The notes beneath the pieces are model-generated. The model saw only the letters and a program-made list of their open reading frames with translations. It was not told where the DNA came from and made no database searches. DNA of 64,000 nt from an uncultured Bacteroidales bacterium (GTDB taxonomy: Bacteria > Bacteroidota > Bacteroidia > Bacteroidales > FEN-979). The stretch is taken from assembly GCA_903877385.1 (NCBI GenBank), contig CAIRDP010000061.1, forward strand, positions 108,566 to 172,565, read 5' to 3'. This document shows, one piece after another, positions 34,608 to 44,093 of the stretch. Within the stretch, counting starts at the first letter, position 1. The number at the start of each line of letters is the position of its first letter. The position numbers were made by a program, and so were the translations under genes.

Positions 34608-36937
34608 TTCAATTCCCTTCTTTTTGCAGCTACTGCCAGTTGTCCCAAAGCAATCCCCCCGTCGTTGGTGGGTACCGCAGCATGGAAAAACACTTCAAAA
34701 TCATTTTTGCTTAACAAAGACTCCGTCCTTTCAAGCAGGTATTTGTTCTGGAAAACTCCCCCCGAAAGAACGACCTTATTCAGGCCTTCCCTCCGGCGGA
34801 TGGCATTCACGGTTTCAAAGATAATGGAAGTTATGGTATTGTGGAACTTCGATGCAATAATTGAATTTTCAGCCCCCAGCCCGATATCCTCAACAATCCC
34901 TTTGAGGGTTTCATCCAGTTGGATCACTCCCGGAAGATTCGCCGGCCCTGCTGAGCTACTGGCCGGGTTTATCCCCGGTTTATTTTCAATGACTGCGGAC
35001 CATTTGTACGTTTCATTACATCCCTGCCGGGTAAGGGCTTCAAGCAGCATAGGTCCCTGGGCGGGGAAAGCTGCGACCTGGCAAAGCCCGAGAATGGAAG
35101 CAACAGCGTCGAAAAACCTTCCTGCCCCTGATGTGAGGGGTGAGTTGATCCTGCGGTCGATCATGCCGGTGAGCATGTTTACATCTTCGGGGGCAGACTG
35201 CCTCAGAACCGGGAGGTGCATGTTCGTGAACCCTTCGCCATAGACCTTGTACAGCCATGAAACCGCCATTCTCCAGGGTTCTTCGCTGGCGCTGTCGCCC
35301 CCGGGAAGGGGGAGGTATTCAAAATGGCTGATGCGGCTGTAATCCTTAAGGTCGCATACCAGGAATTCAGATCCCCAGGTCTTATCGTCATCACCGAGGC
35401 CTGTGCCATCGAATGCCACGCCTATGACTTTTTCATCGAGTTTATGTTCGGCCATGCAGGAGGCAATATGGGCATGATGATGCTGTATGCCGATGACATT
35501 CACCTTGCCGAAACCCCCGGCCATCCTGGTCGAAATATAGTCGGGATGCAAGTCAGCAGCCAGCAATGTGGGCTTTACCCGGAACAGCTTTATAAATCGT
35601 TCGATGGTCTGCTCATAAAAAAGTGTTGTTTCCAGGCCCTTCAGGTCGCCTATATGCTGGCTGAGGAAGGCTTTGCGGCCTTTCCCCACGCAGAAGCAGT
35701 TCGACAGCTCGGCGCCGAAAGCGATGATGCCTTCAGTTTCAAGACCCGTGCGGACTGGTGAAGGCACATATCCCCTCGAGCGGCGCAAGATCCGTTCTTT
35801 CCCTCCAATGATCCTCACAACGGAATCATCGGTACGGTTGAAAATATCCCTGTTATGCAGTATAACCATGTCGGTGCAGGCCGAAAACTGTTCCAGGGCC
35901 GTTTCATTATCGATCAGTATAGGTTCGCTGCTGAAGTTCCCGCTGGTAAGGACTATGGCCGGTGTTTTCAGTTTGCTGAACATTTGGTAATGAAAAGGCA
36001 TGTAAGGAAGCATTATGCCCAGAAGGTTCAGTCCGGGATTGAGATTCCCTGCAAGCGGCGGATTTGTTCCCGGTTTCCGCTCCAGGAGAACAATGGGGCG
36101 CCTCCAGGAGAGTAGGGAGGCTTCTTCGGCGGCATTGACTTCGGCATACTTACGAGCTGTTTCAGGGTCGCGGAACATTACTGCAAAAGGTTTCCCTTCC
36201 CGGTTTTTGAGCTCCCTCAGCCTGCTTATTGCATTTTCGCTGAAGGCATCGCAGGCCAGGTGCATCCCTCCCAGGCCTTTGACGGCTGCAATCCCGGCAG
36301 TATCCATGCATTGCGCAAATTGTTCAACGATGGAGTTTACTTCGGTACTCATCCGCAGTGATCCTTTATACATTTCATAGTGGGGCCCGCAACCCGCGCA
36401 GGCTGTGGGCTGGGCATGAAAACGGCGGTCGCTTACAGCTTCATACTCCTTTTTGCAGTCGGGGCACATGGCAAATTCACTCATCGTGGTTTTCGCCCGG
36501 TCGTAGGGCAGATCACGAATTATCGTGAATCGTGGTCCGCAGTTGGTACAGTTGACAAAGGAATAGTTGTAGCGGTTTCCTTTACGTTCAATATCCTCGA
36601 GGCATTCGCTGCAAACAGCGATGTCGGGGCTGATCTCGGTAATGTCCTCCGAAACATCATGGCTTTCGAGGATACTGAATTCAGTGAACTCTTCCTTACT
36701 GAACTCTTCCGAAAAAATTTCCTGAACCGAAGCGGCTGCCGGGGCTTCTGTTATTAAAGCATGTAGGAAGTGTTCGATATTTAACGGATCCCCGCTGATG
36801 CGGATGCGTACATTTTCATTGGTGTTCTGAACCCAGCCTTTCAGACCCTGCCTTAACGCAGTACGGTAAACGAAAGGCCGGAATCCAACCCCCTGTATCA
36901 GTCCGCTGACTGTTATCTGCAGTGTTTTATCCGGCAT
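34598..36937 (-). CDS. hypF: Hydrogenase maturation carbamoyltransferase HypF
   Basis: 779 residues, the normal HypF length. Domain order: acylphosphatase-like (SGLIQGVGFRPFVYR, residues 11-25), two zinc fingers (CSECLEDI to CAGCGPHYEMY, about residues 108-190), YrdC-like domain, and Kae1/TsaD-like domain with the HHHAHIASC metal site. It uses carbamoyl phosphate and ATP to carbamoylate HypE. It is the first gene of the hyp operon and divergent from the nickel transporter gene, sharing a 67-base AT-rich promoter region. Confidence 0.96.
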   Translation of the reverse strand: MPDKTLQITVSGLIQGVGFRPFVYRTALRQGLKGWVQNTNENVRIRISGDPLNIEHFLHALITEAPAAASVQEIFSEEFSKEEFTEFSILESHDVSEDITEISPDIAVCSECLEDIERKGNRYNYSFVNCTNCGPRFTIIRDLPYDRAKTTMSEFAMCPDCKKEYEAVSDRRFHAQPTACAGCGPHYEMYKGSLRMSTEVNSIVEQFAQCMDTAGIAAVKGLGGMHLACDAFSENAISRLRELKNREGKPFAVMFRDPETARKYAEVNAAEEASLLSWRRPIVLLERKPGTNPPLAGNLNPGLNLLGIMLPYMPFHYQMFSKLKTPAIVLTSGNFSSEPILIDNETALEQFSACTDMVILHNRDIFNRTDDSVVRIIGGKERILRRSRGYVPSPVRTGLETEGIIAFGAELSNCFCVGKGRKAFLSQHIGDLKGLETTLFYEQTIERFIKLFRVKPTLLAADLHPDYISTRMAGGFGKVNVIGIQHHHAHIASCMAEHKLDEKVIGVAFDGTGLGDDDKTWGSEFLVCDLKDYSRISHFEYLPLPGGDSASEEPWRMAVSWLYKVYGEGFTNMHLPVLRQSAPEDVNMLTGMIDRRINSPLTSGAGRFFDAVASILGLCQVAAFPAQGPMLLEALTRQGCNETYKWSAVIENKPGINPASSSAGPANLPGVIQLDETLKGIVEDIGLGAENSIIASKFHNTITSIIFETVNAIRRREGLNKVVLSGGVFQNKYLLERTESLLSKNDFEVFFHAAVPTNDGGIALGQLAVAAKRRELKCV

Positions 36938-37004
36938 CCTGAAAAATCATATTCAAGAATGTAAAATTATATATATTTATATTTTTTTTACCTAAAAATC
37001 TTTC

Positions 37005-37733
37005 ATGCTGACATTCCTAACCGGGTTTATTGCCAGTATAGCCCATGTGGTCACCGGCCCCGATCATCTTGCAGCGGTCACGCCCCTGGCCATCAACAGC
37101 CGTAAAAAGTCATGGATGATCGGCTTTTCCTGGGGACTCGGTCATACTATAGGGATGCTGATGATTGGCTTATTGTTTATTCTTTTTAAACAATACCTTC
37201 CCATAGCAGTAATTTCAAAACACAGCGATACGGTGATCGGGATATTGCTCATAGGGATAGGAATCTGGGCCATTCTCAGGGCATACCTGCATCATTCGCA
37301 CGGGAACCGTCCCCATTCGCATTTCCATACACGACCCTTTTTATATGCCCATATCCACAAACACACCCATTCGGCAAGCGCTGATGATACCGAGGTACAT
37401 GCCGATGATCACGAACATATGCATACGGGTACTGTAAGGCAAAATGCTTTTACAGCTCTTTTTATCGGGATCATCCATGGATTCGCGGGCTTCAGCCATT
37501 TGTTCGCCCTGCTGCCTTCGCTGGCCCTGCCAAGCCTGCTGGCTTCGGTAATTTATATTACTGCCTTTGCCACCGGGACGATTTTAACCATGATTTTATT
37601 CGCCTTTATTCTTGGAGTGGTTGCTTTCAGGGCTGTCGTAAAAGACAAACAGGTGTTTCTGAAGTGGTTTACGTTTACAGGAGGGTTCCTGGCAATTTGC
37701 GTAGGGATTTTATGGATTATCCATCCGTTCTGA
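37005..37733 (+). CDS. Nickel transporter, UreH/NicO-like
   Basis: 242 residues with about six membrane helices. HVVTGPDHLAAVTP in the first helix is the metal-recognition motif of the UreH/NicO/NiCoT relatives. A long His-rich hydrophilic loop (residues about 95-145) is rich in HSH, HIHKHTH and HEHMH. Its place beside hypF points to nickel handling for the hydrogenase. Whether it imports or exports cannot be read from sequence; import fits the context best. Confidence 0.82.
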   Translation: MLTFLTGFIASIAHVVTGPDHLAAVTPLAINSRKKSWMIGFSWGLGHTIGMLMIGLLFILFKQYLPIAVISKHSDTVIGILLIGIGIWAILRAYLHHSHGNRPHSHFHTRPFLYAHIHKHTHSASADDTEVHADDHEHMHTGTVRQNAFTALFIGIIHGFAGFSHLFALLPSLALPSLLASVIYITAFATGTILTMILFAFILGVVAFRAVVKDKQVFLKWFTFTGGFLAICVGILWIIHPF

Positions 37734-37773
37734 TTCCAGACCCGGTCAAATTTTTCGGTCAGGTATGAAACGT

Positions 37774-37806
37774 CAAAGGGAGGCTGCACCATGCAACCTC
37801 CCTTTG
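37774..37806. terminator. Bidirectional terminator between converging genes
   Basis: A 15-base stem (CAAAGGGAGGCTGCA, 37774-37788, with TGCAACCTCCCTTTG, 37792-37806; one mismatch) with a 3-base loop. It is flanked by TCGTTTTGATC on the plus-strand side and lies between the nickel transporter stop (37733) and the stop of the giant T9SS gene (37838). Confidence 0.7.
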
Positions 37807-37837
37807 TCGTTTTGATCAGATGGTGGGTTTGAAGATC

Positions 37838-40800
37838 TTATTTGTTAATAAAGACCTTCCTCACAACCTGGGTCTGGTCATTGGCAAAGACCAGGGTGTA
37901 CATGCCTCCCGGCAGGTTCCTCAGGTCGATGTTCTCTTCGTGTTTGCCCAGGACCTTGAAATCTTTGGTCCTGTAGACCATCTCTCCAAGTGTGTTGTAG
38001 ATCAGGATATGGTAGGTGTCGGCATACTTTGAATTTACCGATGCGGTGAACAAGCCGTTGTTGGGAACAGGGTAAACCACAAAACTGACATTGTCCTTGT
38101 TGTCGACTCCCGTACTTCCTACCGTGATGTAATCTGAAGTATCTGAAGGACAAACGCCGTTACCAGCAATGATGAAGTAGGTCCCCATGGATGGAATAAC
38201 CAGGGTCTGCCCGTTGGCTCCCTCAATAGGCTGGCCATCGAGGTACCATTGGTTGCCTTCGCTCAGGCTGCTCGTGAGGATATCCCCGATACCTATCGGG
38301 CGGTTGATGATGATGATGATGATCGGCTTGGGTGTGGGATGAAGTATGTTAACATAGTACTGGGATGATGCGCCATTCCCGCAGGCGTTTGTGCCGTTGA
38401 CCGTGAAGTCCCCGCTCTGTGCTATAGGGGTAAAGGTCACCGTGATGGTCCTGGTGTTTGCACCGGAGGTGATCACCACCCCCTGAGGAACTGTCCAAAC
38501 ATACCCTGTTGCGTTGGCGATAGAGCCTACTGAATACACAACCCCGCTGGTTCCGCGGCATACGCTGGACAGGCCGGAGATTGCTCCTGCCGTTGCAGGG
38601 AGCGGGTTGACCGTTACCTGCAATGGAGGGGAGGTGCTTCCGTTACCGCAAAGGTTGTTCCCGTTCACGGTAATACTTCCCGAAACGGCATTTGCTGCAT
38701 AATTCACCGTTATACTGTTGGTGCCTGTACCGCTTGCAATAGATGCACCCGATGGAAGAGTCCAGTTATAGTAAGTGGCATTGGGTATCGGCGCAACAAA
38801 ATAGGCTGCTCCCTGGGTGCCTGCACACAAGGTGGCTGTTCCCGTGATAGTCCCCGCAGGCCCTGGCAAAGACGATACGGTCACATTGAGAACAGTAGGG
38901 ATGGAAGCGCAGCCGGCAGCATTGGTGTAACTGACAGCAACCCATTGAGCGCCCGGAGTAACCCAGGAAATGTCAGCCGAGGCAGTCCCCTGTCCGCCTG
39001 AAATTGAACCTCCTGATGAAACAGTCCAGGTGTAATTGCTGTTGCCACTCTCGGTGGTATAAGTAGTCCACCCTGCACCGGGGCAAATCCCGCTGCTCTG
39101 GCCCGAGATGGTCGGAACCGGCATGGCACTCACTGTCACATTGATGGTAGTGGGTGTGGAAGCTGTACAACCGGATGCACTGGTGTAGTTTACACTGACC
39201 GTATTGGCGCCAACCGTATTCCAGGTTACCGTTACGAAGCTGCTGGTTGCAGTTCCCCCGGCCGTGATCGTACCGCCTGCCGAGACAGTCCATACATAAT
39301 TGAACATGCCCGTTTCGGTGGTGTACACATTTCCCGTGGAATTAAGACAAGCCGTCGGAGGGCCTGAGATGCCGGGTACAGGAATCGGGTTCACCACTAC
39401 ATTGAAGATAGATGGAGAAGTTGCAGTGCAGCCCCCGGTATTGGTATAGTTTACAAAAACCGTTTGTGCCCCGGCCGTATTCCAGCTCACGGTGATAGCA
39501 CTGGTCCCGGCTCCTGAGGTGATGCTGCCGCCTGCCGAAACACTCCAGGTATATCCTGTCATGCCTGCCTGGGTGGAGTAAACATTGCCGGTGGAACCCG
39601 AACAGCTTGTTGCAGACCCCGTAATCACGGGCACAGGAAGTGCATTCACTGTTACATTGTAAGTTGTGGGAGCCGCTGCTGAACATCCGTTGCCGTTGGT
39701 ATAGTTCACGCTGATGGACTGAGCCCCAGAGGAGGTCCAGGTTACCGTTGTTGTATTGCTTGTTGCAGTTCCCCCTGCAGTAATGGTTCCGCCCACTATG
39801 CTCCAGCTGTAGCCTGTCATCCCAGGCTGTGTAGTATATACATTTCCTGTCGAGGTAGCGCATACTGAAGCTGGTCCGGTGATTGTGGGCACCGGCAAGG
39901 CATTGACCGTTACAGGATATGTTGTTGCTGATGCTGCAGTACAGCCGCTTAATGTGGTGTAATTCACACTGACGCTTTGGGTGCCTGCTGTATTCCAGGT
40001 CACGGTTGCTGTGTTGCTGCTTGCAGTGCCTCCTGCTGTGATCGTGCCTCCTGCCGAGACAGACCAGACATAGTTAGTAATTCCCTGAAAGGAATCGGTG
40101 GTATACACATTCCCTGAAGTTGTTGCACATACCGGGGTTGGCCCTAACAGATTTGGAGTTGGTAAGGCATTGACACTAACAGGGTAAACTGTTGCTGTTG
40201 ACGCGTTACAGCCGTTGGCATTGGTGTAATTCACACTTATCGACTGCGTTCCGACCGAAGTCCAGGTCACGGTAGCTGTATTGCTTGTTGCAGTTCCACC
40301 GGCCGTGATAGTTCCGCCCACAATGCTCCAGGTATAACCTGTCATACCGGTTTCGGTGGTATAAACATTGCCAGTGGAATTATTGCAAACCGACACAGGA
40401 CCTGAGACTGTAGGTAACGGTAAGGCTTTAACCGTAACAGGATATACCGTAGGCGAAGCAGCTGTACAGCCGTTGGCATTGGTATAGTTTATGCTGACAG
40501 TTTGTGCACCGGCAGTGTTCCAGGTCACAGTAACTGAATTACTCGTTGTTGTTCCCCCTGCTGTGATCGTTCCCCCTGCTGAAACTATCCAGTTGTTTGC
40601 CGACATGCTTTGCTCAGTTGTATAAACATTACCCGCAGTCCCCGCACATACTGTTGCCGGACCGGAAAGTGTTGGTATTGGAAGGTTATTAACCGTAACA
40701 TTGTAAACAGAGGGATTTATTGCCGTACACCCGTTTGCATCGGTATAATTGATGCTGACCGATTGTAGCCCTGCTGTATTCCAGGTAACTGTAATTACAT

Positions 40801-43711
40801 TTGTACCGTTACCTGCCGTGATTGTGCCGCCTGCCGAAATACTCCAGGTGTAGGCCGTCATTCCTTGCTCGGTTGAATAGACGTTACCTGTGGAATTTAC
40901 ACAAACAGGCGAAGGGCCGGAAATTGAAGGTACAGGAAGTTGATTGACTGTAACTGTTGCATCTGTGGAGTTATCAGGAAGACAAACCCCGCTCTGCACG
41001 ACTACCCTGTATTTTGTTGTAACAGTAAGGTTGGTTGCGGTCATGCTTGTATTCGTGCTGGAAATATCTGTGGAAGTCGACCAGTCATCTGTTGATTTCT
41101 GCCATTTTTTAATAATACCCGTGTAACCTGAAAGACTTAGTACAGTATTATTGGTTCCTGAACAGACGGAGGCGCTCCCTGCAACACTGCCTCCTGCTGA
41201 AGCCGGATCAACTGTCATTTTAACGACATTGGATTCGACTGCGCCTGACCAGTCGCTTGAGCAATCAACCCTCGCAAGGCGTTTATACCATGTATTAACC
41301 GTGAGACCTGACGGAGGTTGGTAAGCAGCGGCATTGCTGTTCAAAATATCTGTAAAACCGCTGCTGCCGCTGGTGGTGGATTGCTGCCATTTGTATTCAA
41401 GGTTTCCGGTGTAACCTGATGCACCGCTTGTACTTGTTAACAGTACCGGGTCTAAAGTGCCGCAGCCGCTTTGATCTGATGCAATTATACCCCCATCAGT
41501 TGGGTTGATACAGTTATCAAGAACAGTGAACAGGGCGTAATAGGGAGAGGCGGCAGAAGGAGTTAAGTCGTAAAGATCTGTATAGGTGTTTGTTGCAGGA
41601 TCGAAGTCGAAGATAACCCCATCATAATTGGAACCTCCTGAATTAGTCATCCCGTAAAGCTTTCCCCCGCTTAGGGTTAAAGTCCCGTAAGGGCGGTTGC
41701 CCCCGGTAACCTGCATGCTGTAAACCGTTGTTAGAATGTTATTAGCAGGGTCCCATTTAATAATGGCCCCATAACCATTTGCACCGCCAGAACCGGTCAG
41801 CCCATAAAGTGCTCCGCCACATACTGTCAAAGAGCCGCATGGATTGTACCCAGTACTCGGACTCAGGTCGTACTGATTTGTAATTGTATTGCTTGAAGGA
41901 TCCCATTCGAAAACAGTCCCGAGTCCATTAGCCCCTCCATAATAAGTCATCCCATAAAATTTTCCCCCGTTCTGGGTTAAAGCACCATATGCACTATATC
42001 CTGTGCTTCCTGAAAAGTCGAATTTTTTTGTAAATACGTTTGTGGCAGGGTCCCATTCAAAAATGTCACCGAACCCATTTCCTCCTCCCTGGTACATCAT
42101 CCCGTAAAACTTCCCTCCATATAGCGTTAAAGAACCAAATGGGTTATACCCGGTAGTTGAACCAAGGTTGACCTTGTCGGTGTATGTATTTGTTGCCGGA
42201 TCCCATTCAAAAATCACCCCCCCGTTATTTGTCCCGCCATAAGCAGTCGTACCATATAATTTTCCCGAGTATGCGGCTAAATTGCAACGGGAATTAATAC
42301 CCGTGGCCTGAGCCATGTCGAACCTTTTTGTAAAAGTACTGGTGGCCGGGTCCCACTGGAAAATGACCCCATTGTTATTGCCCCCTCCATTATAAGTCAC
42401 ACCGTAAAACTTTCCCCCGAAAAGGGTTAAACCGGAATATGGTCTGCTCCCGGAGTTAATATTCAGGTCAATCTTTTTTGTATAGGCATTTGTCGGAAGG
42501 TCCCACTGGAAAATGACCCCGTTATCCATAGAACCCCCGCGCTGAGTCATACCGTAAAAAGTACCATTAGCCAGGGATAAAGAACTATAGGGAGAGGCCC
42601 CACTGGTTGAAGCCATATCGATCTTTTTAACGTACACATTGGTAGACGGGTCCCATTCAAATATAACACCCACATCGTTTTGCCCTCCGCCGGTAGTCAT
42701 ACCGTAAAATTTACTGCCATTCAGGAGCAAAGACCCGAATGGATTTCTGCCAATACTCTGAACCAGGTCAACTTTATCTGTGTAGGTATTGGTTGCCGGA
42801 TCCCATTCGAAAATGACCCCGCTGTAGTTTGCCCCTCCGCTCTGAGCCATACCGTAAAACTCACCCCCGAAAAAGCTTAATTTTCCATAAGGATTAATAC
42901 CAGTACTGTTACTCATGTCGATCTTCTTAGTATAAGTATTGGTTGCTGGATCCCATTGGAATATAACCCCGCTGTTATTTAATCCTCCACCAAGGGTCAT
43001 CCCGTAAAATATTCCTCCATTGAGTGTCAATGTCCCCTGCGGGAAGGCGCCACTGCTCTGGACCAGGTCGATCTTGTCGGTATAGGTGTTTGTAGCAAGG
43101 TCCCATTCAAATATTACCCCTGCATGATTAAGACCCCCCGCATTAGTCATCCCGTAAAACTTCCCCCCGCTTATGGCCAGGGAACCATTGGGATAGCTAC
43201 CTGTATTTGAAGCCAGATCGATTTTATCGGTATACGTGTTTGTAATCGGATCATATTCAAAAATAACGCCATAGTTATATACACCTCCCATATTAGTCAT
43301 CCCGTAAAGTTTTCCCCCATACAGTATCATGGAACCACGTGGAAAACTTCCAATATCGGAACTCAGGTCTATTTTCTTTGTATAAATGTTGGTTGCAGGA
43401 TCCCATTCAAAAATAACACCGGCATTAGTGGCACCTCCGTTAACCGTCATTCCGTAGAACTTACCATTACCTCCGTCTGTTAATTCAGTGTAAGTCGGTG
43501 TCGCTCCTGGCTGCACGGTTGAAAAAAAGTAGTCGTTAGTTACAGAGCCGGAAGTCTGGTCATAGTGAATAATAGCTCCAAGGGCTTCATTGCCTCCATA
43601 AAGAGTCAGTCCATAGAGCATGGGACCCTGGGCGTAGGTTGTCTGCAGAACACAAATACAATAAAAAGCCATTACAGTCATGGCCATGAAAAAACGGGAA
43701 ATTGCTTTCAT
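37838..43711 (-). CDS. Giant T9SS surface protein: GloVer-type repeat array plus PKD/Ig-like domains
   Basis: 1957 residues. A signal peptide ends near residue 28 (TTYAQ). Residues 31-84 hold an atypical first unit. Residues 85-734 hold thirteen consecutive 49-50-residue repeats of the form FYGMTxxGGxxNxGVIFxWDPATNTYT, the TIGR03803/GloVer-type tandem repeat that probably folds into beta-propellers. A linker with two Ig-like units follows (residues 735-920). Ten further PKD/Ig-like domains of about 85-90 residues (LPVPxIxGPxxVC...TGNVYxT...YTWSxxAGG...) run to about residue 1793. A T9SS type A sorting domain ends the protein (PVPNNGLFTASV to VRKVFINK). The protein is predicted to be exported and surface-exposed. 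Binding partner and function are unknown. Confidence 0.88.
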   Translation of the reverse strand: MKAISRFFMAMTVMAFYCICVLQTTYAQGPMLYGLTLYGGNEALGAIIHYDQTSGSVTNDYFFSTVQPGATPTYTELTDGGNGKFYGMTVNGGATNAGVIFEWDPATNIYTKKIDLSSDIGSFPRGSMILYGGKLYGMTNMGGVYNYGVIFEYDPITNTYTDKIDLASNTGSYPNGSLAISGGKFYGMTNAGGLNHAGVIFEWDLATNTYTDKIDLVQSSGAFPQGTLTLNGGIFYGMTLGGGLNNSGVIFQWDPATNTYTKKIDMSNSTGINPYGKLSFFGGEFYGMAQSGGANYSGVIFEWDPATNTYTDKVDLVQSIGRNPFGSLLLNGSKFYGMTTGGGQNDVGVIFEWDPSTNVYVKKIDMASTSGASPYSSLSLANGTFYGMTQRGGSMDNGVIFQWDLPTNAYTKKIDLNINSGSRPYSGLTLFGGKFYGVTYNGGGNNNGVIFQWDPATSTFTKRFDMAQATGINSRCNLAAYSGKLYGTTAYGGTNNGGVIFEWDPATNTYTDKVNLGSTTGYNPFGSLTLYGGKFYGMMYQGGGNGFGDIFEWDPATNVFTKKFDFSGSTGYSAYGALTQNGGKFYGMTYYGGANGLGTVFEWDPSSNTITNQYDLSPSTGYNPCGSLTVCGGALYGLTGSGGANGYGAIIKWDPANNILTTVYSMQVTGGNRPYGTLTLSGGKLYGMTNSGGSNYDGVIFDFDPATNTYTDLYDLTPSAASPYYALFTVLDNCINPTDGGIIASDQSGCGTLDPVLLTSTSGASGYTGNLEYKWQQSTTSGSSGFTDILNSNAAAYQPPSGLTVNTWYKRLARVDCSSDWSGAVESNVVKMTVDPASAGGSVAGSASVCSGTNNTVLSLSGYTGIIKKWQKSTDDWSTSTDISSTNTSMTATNLTVTTKYRVVVQSGVCLPDNSTDATVTVNQLPVPSISGPSPVCVNSTGNVYSTEQGMTAYTWSISAGGTITAGNGTNVITVTWNTAGLQSVSINYTDANGCTAINPSVYNVTVNNLPIPTLSGPATVCAGTAGNVYTTEQSMSANNWIVSAGGTITAGGTTTSNSVTVTWNTAGAQTVSINYTNANGCTAASPTVYPVTVKALPLPTVSGPVSVCNNSTGNVYTTETGMTGYTWSIVGGTITAGGTATSNTATVTWTSVGTQSISVNYTNANGCNASTATVYPVSVNALPTPNLLGPTPVCATTSGNVYTTDSFQGITNYVWSVSAGGTITAGGTASSNTATVTWNTAGTQSVSVNYTTLSGCTAASATTYPVTVNALPVPTITGPASVCATSTGNVYTTQPGMTGYSWSIVGGTITAGGTATSNTTTVTWTSSGAQSISVNYTNGNGCSAAAPTTYNVTVNALPVPVITGSATSCSGSTGNVYSTQAGMTGYTWSVSAGGSITSGAGTSAITVSWNTAGAQTVFVNYTNTGGCTATSPSIFNVVVNPIPVPGISGPPTACLNSTGNVYTTETGMFNYVWTVSAGGTITAGGTATSSFVTVTWNTVGANTVSVNYTSASGCTASTPTTINVTVSAMPVPTISGQSSGICPGAGWTTYTTESGNSNYTWTVSSGGSISGGQGTASADISWVTPGAQWVAVSYTNAAGCASIPTVLNVTVSSLPGPAGTITGTATLCAGTQGAAYFVAPIPNATYYNWTLPSGASIASGTGTNSITVNYAANAVSGSITVNGNNLCGNGSTSPPLQVTVNPLPATAGAISGLSSVCRGTSGVVYSVGSIANATGYVWTVPQGVVITSGANTRTITVTFTPIAQSGDFTVNGTNACGNGASSQYYVNILHPTPKPIIIIIINRPIGIGDILTSSLSEGNQWYLDGQPIEGANGQTLVIPSMGTYFIIAGNGVCPSDTSDYITVGSTGVDNKDNVSFVVYPVPNNGLFTASVNSKYADTYHILIYNTLGEMVYRTKDFKVLGKHEENIDLRNLPGGMYTLVFANDQTQVVRKVFINK
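38330..40942 (-). repeat. PKD/Ig-like domain array (coding)
   Basis: Ten consecutive domains inside the giant T9SS gene. Eight are near-identical in plan, each about 85 residues, opening with (L/I/M)PxPxIxG and a Cys and ending with an NGC or GGC phrase and VTVxA. The last two (opening LPGPAGTITG and LPATAGAISG) are a divergent subtype with CGNG in place of NGC. Confidence 0.8.
41510..43459 (-). repeat. Thirteen-unit 150-bp coding repeat (GloVer type)
   Basis: Coding repeat in the giant T9SS gene with a period of 150 bases in twelve units and 147 in the last. Each unit opens with (F/L)YGMT and contains GVIF-x-WDPATN. The uniform spacing without any indel points to recent expansion or selection for length. 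Confidence 0.85.
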
Positions 43712-44093
43712 AGGATAGTTTTAGCAAAAATTATTATAAGGTTTTAAAGATAATGGTGGAAAATCAGTTCTTGGTTTAGTTAAAGAAAATGATCTGGTTT
43801 TAGAGGAATTCAGTAAATGCAACATAACAATAACCATATACGAAAATGCAAATAACCTGATAAATAATTATCTTGTCAAATTTTCACAGATGACTTTACA
43901 CCATACTGAATAACAATAACATAACATCATTACGGCTTTTCGGAAATGAAATGATAGAGCCGTTTTGAATCTTTCCCGGCACATTTAATCGCCTCTGCAA
44001 CGGTATCCGGGACAAGGGTTCTGCCCCGGGTTGAAACAAATCTGTGTAAAATTCAGGAGAGCCGAGATAAATCAGCTTAGGATCAAAATGGGT
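43712..44093. other. 382-base spacer between the giant T9SS gene and the FNR-like gene
   Basis: No gene is seen. The first 200 bases are AT-rich and should hold the T9SS gene promoter (no exact TAnnTTTG was found). An imperfect ACGGCTT...GAGCCGT inverted repeat lies near 43933-43966, and a GC-rich palindromic unit is at 44005-44032. Confidence 0.5.
44005..44032. repeat. GC-rich palindromic intergenic element, copy 4
   Basis: ATCCGGGACAAGGGTTCTGCCCCGGGTT region: CCGGG/CCCGG arms around an AAGGGTTCTG-like centre. It is the fullest copy of the family seen at 17584, 26553 and 31887, and lies downstream of the FNR-like gene. Confidence 0.55.

Noticed and set aside
41510-43459. 150-bp periodicity that could be a DNA satellite
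   Set aside because: It is fully explained by the in-frame 50-residue protein repeats of the giant T9SS gene.
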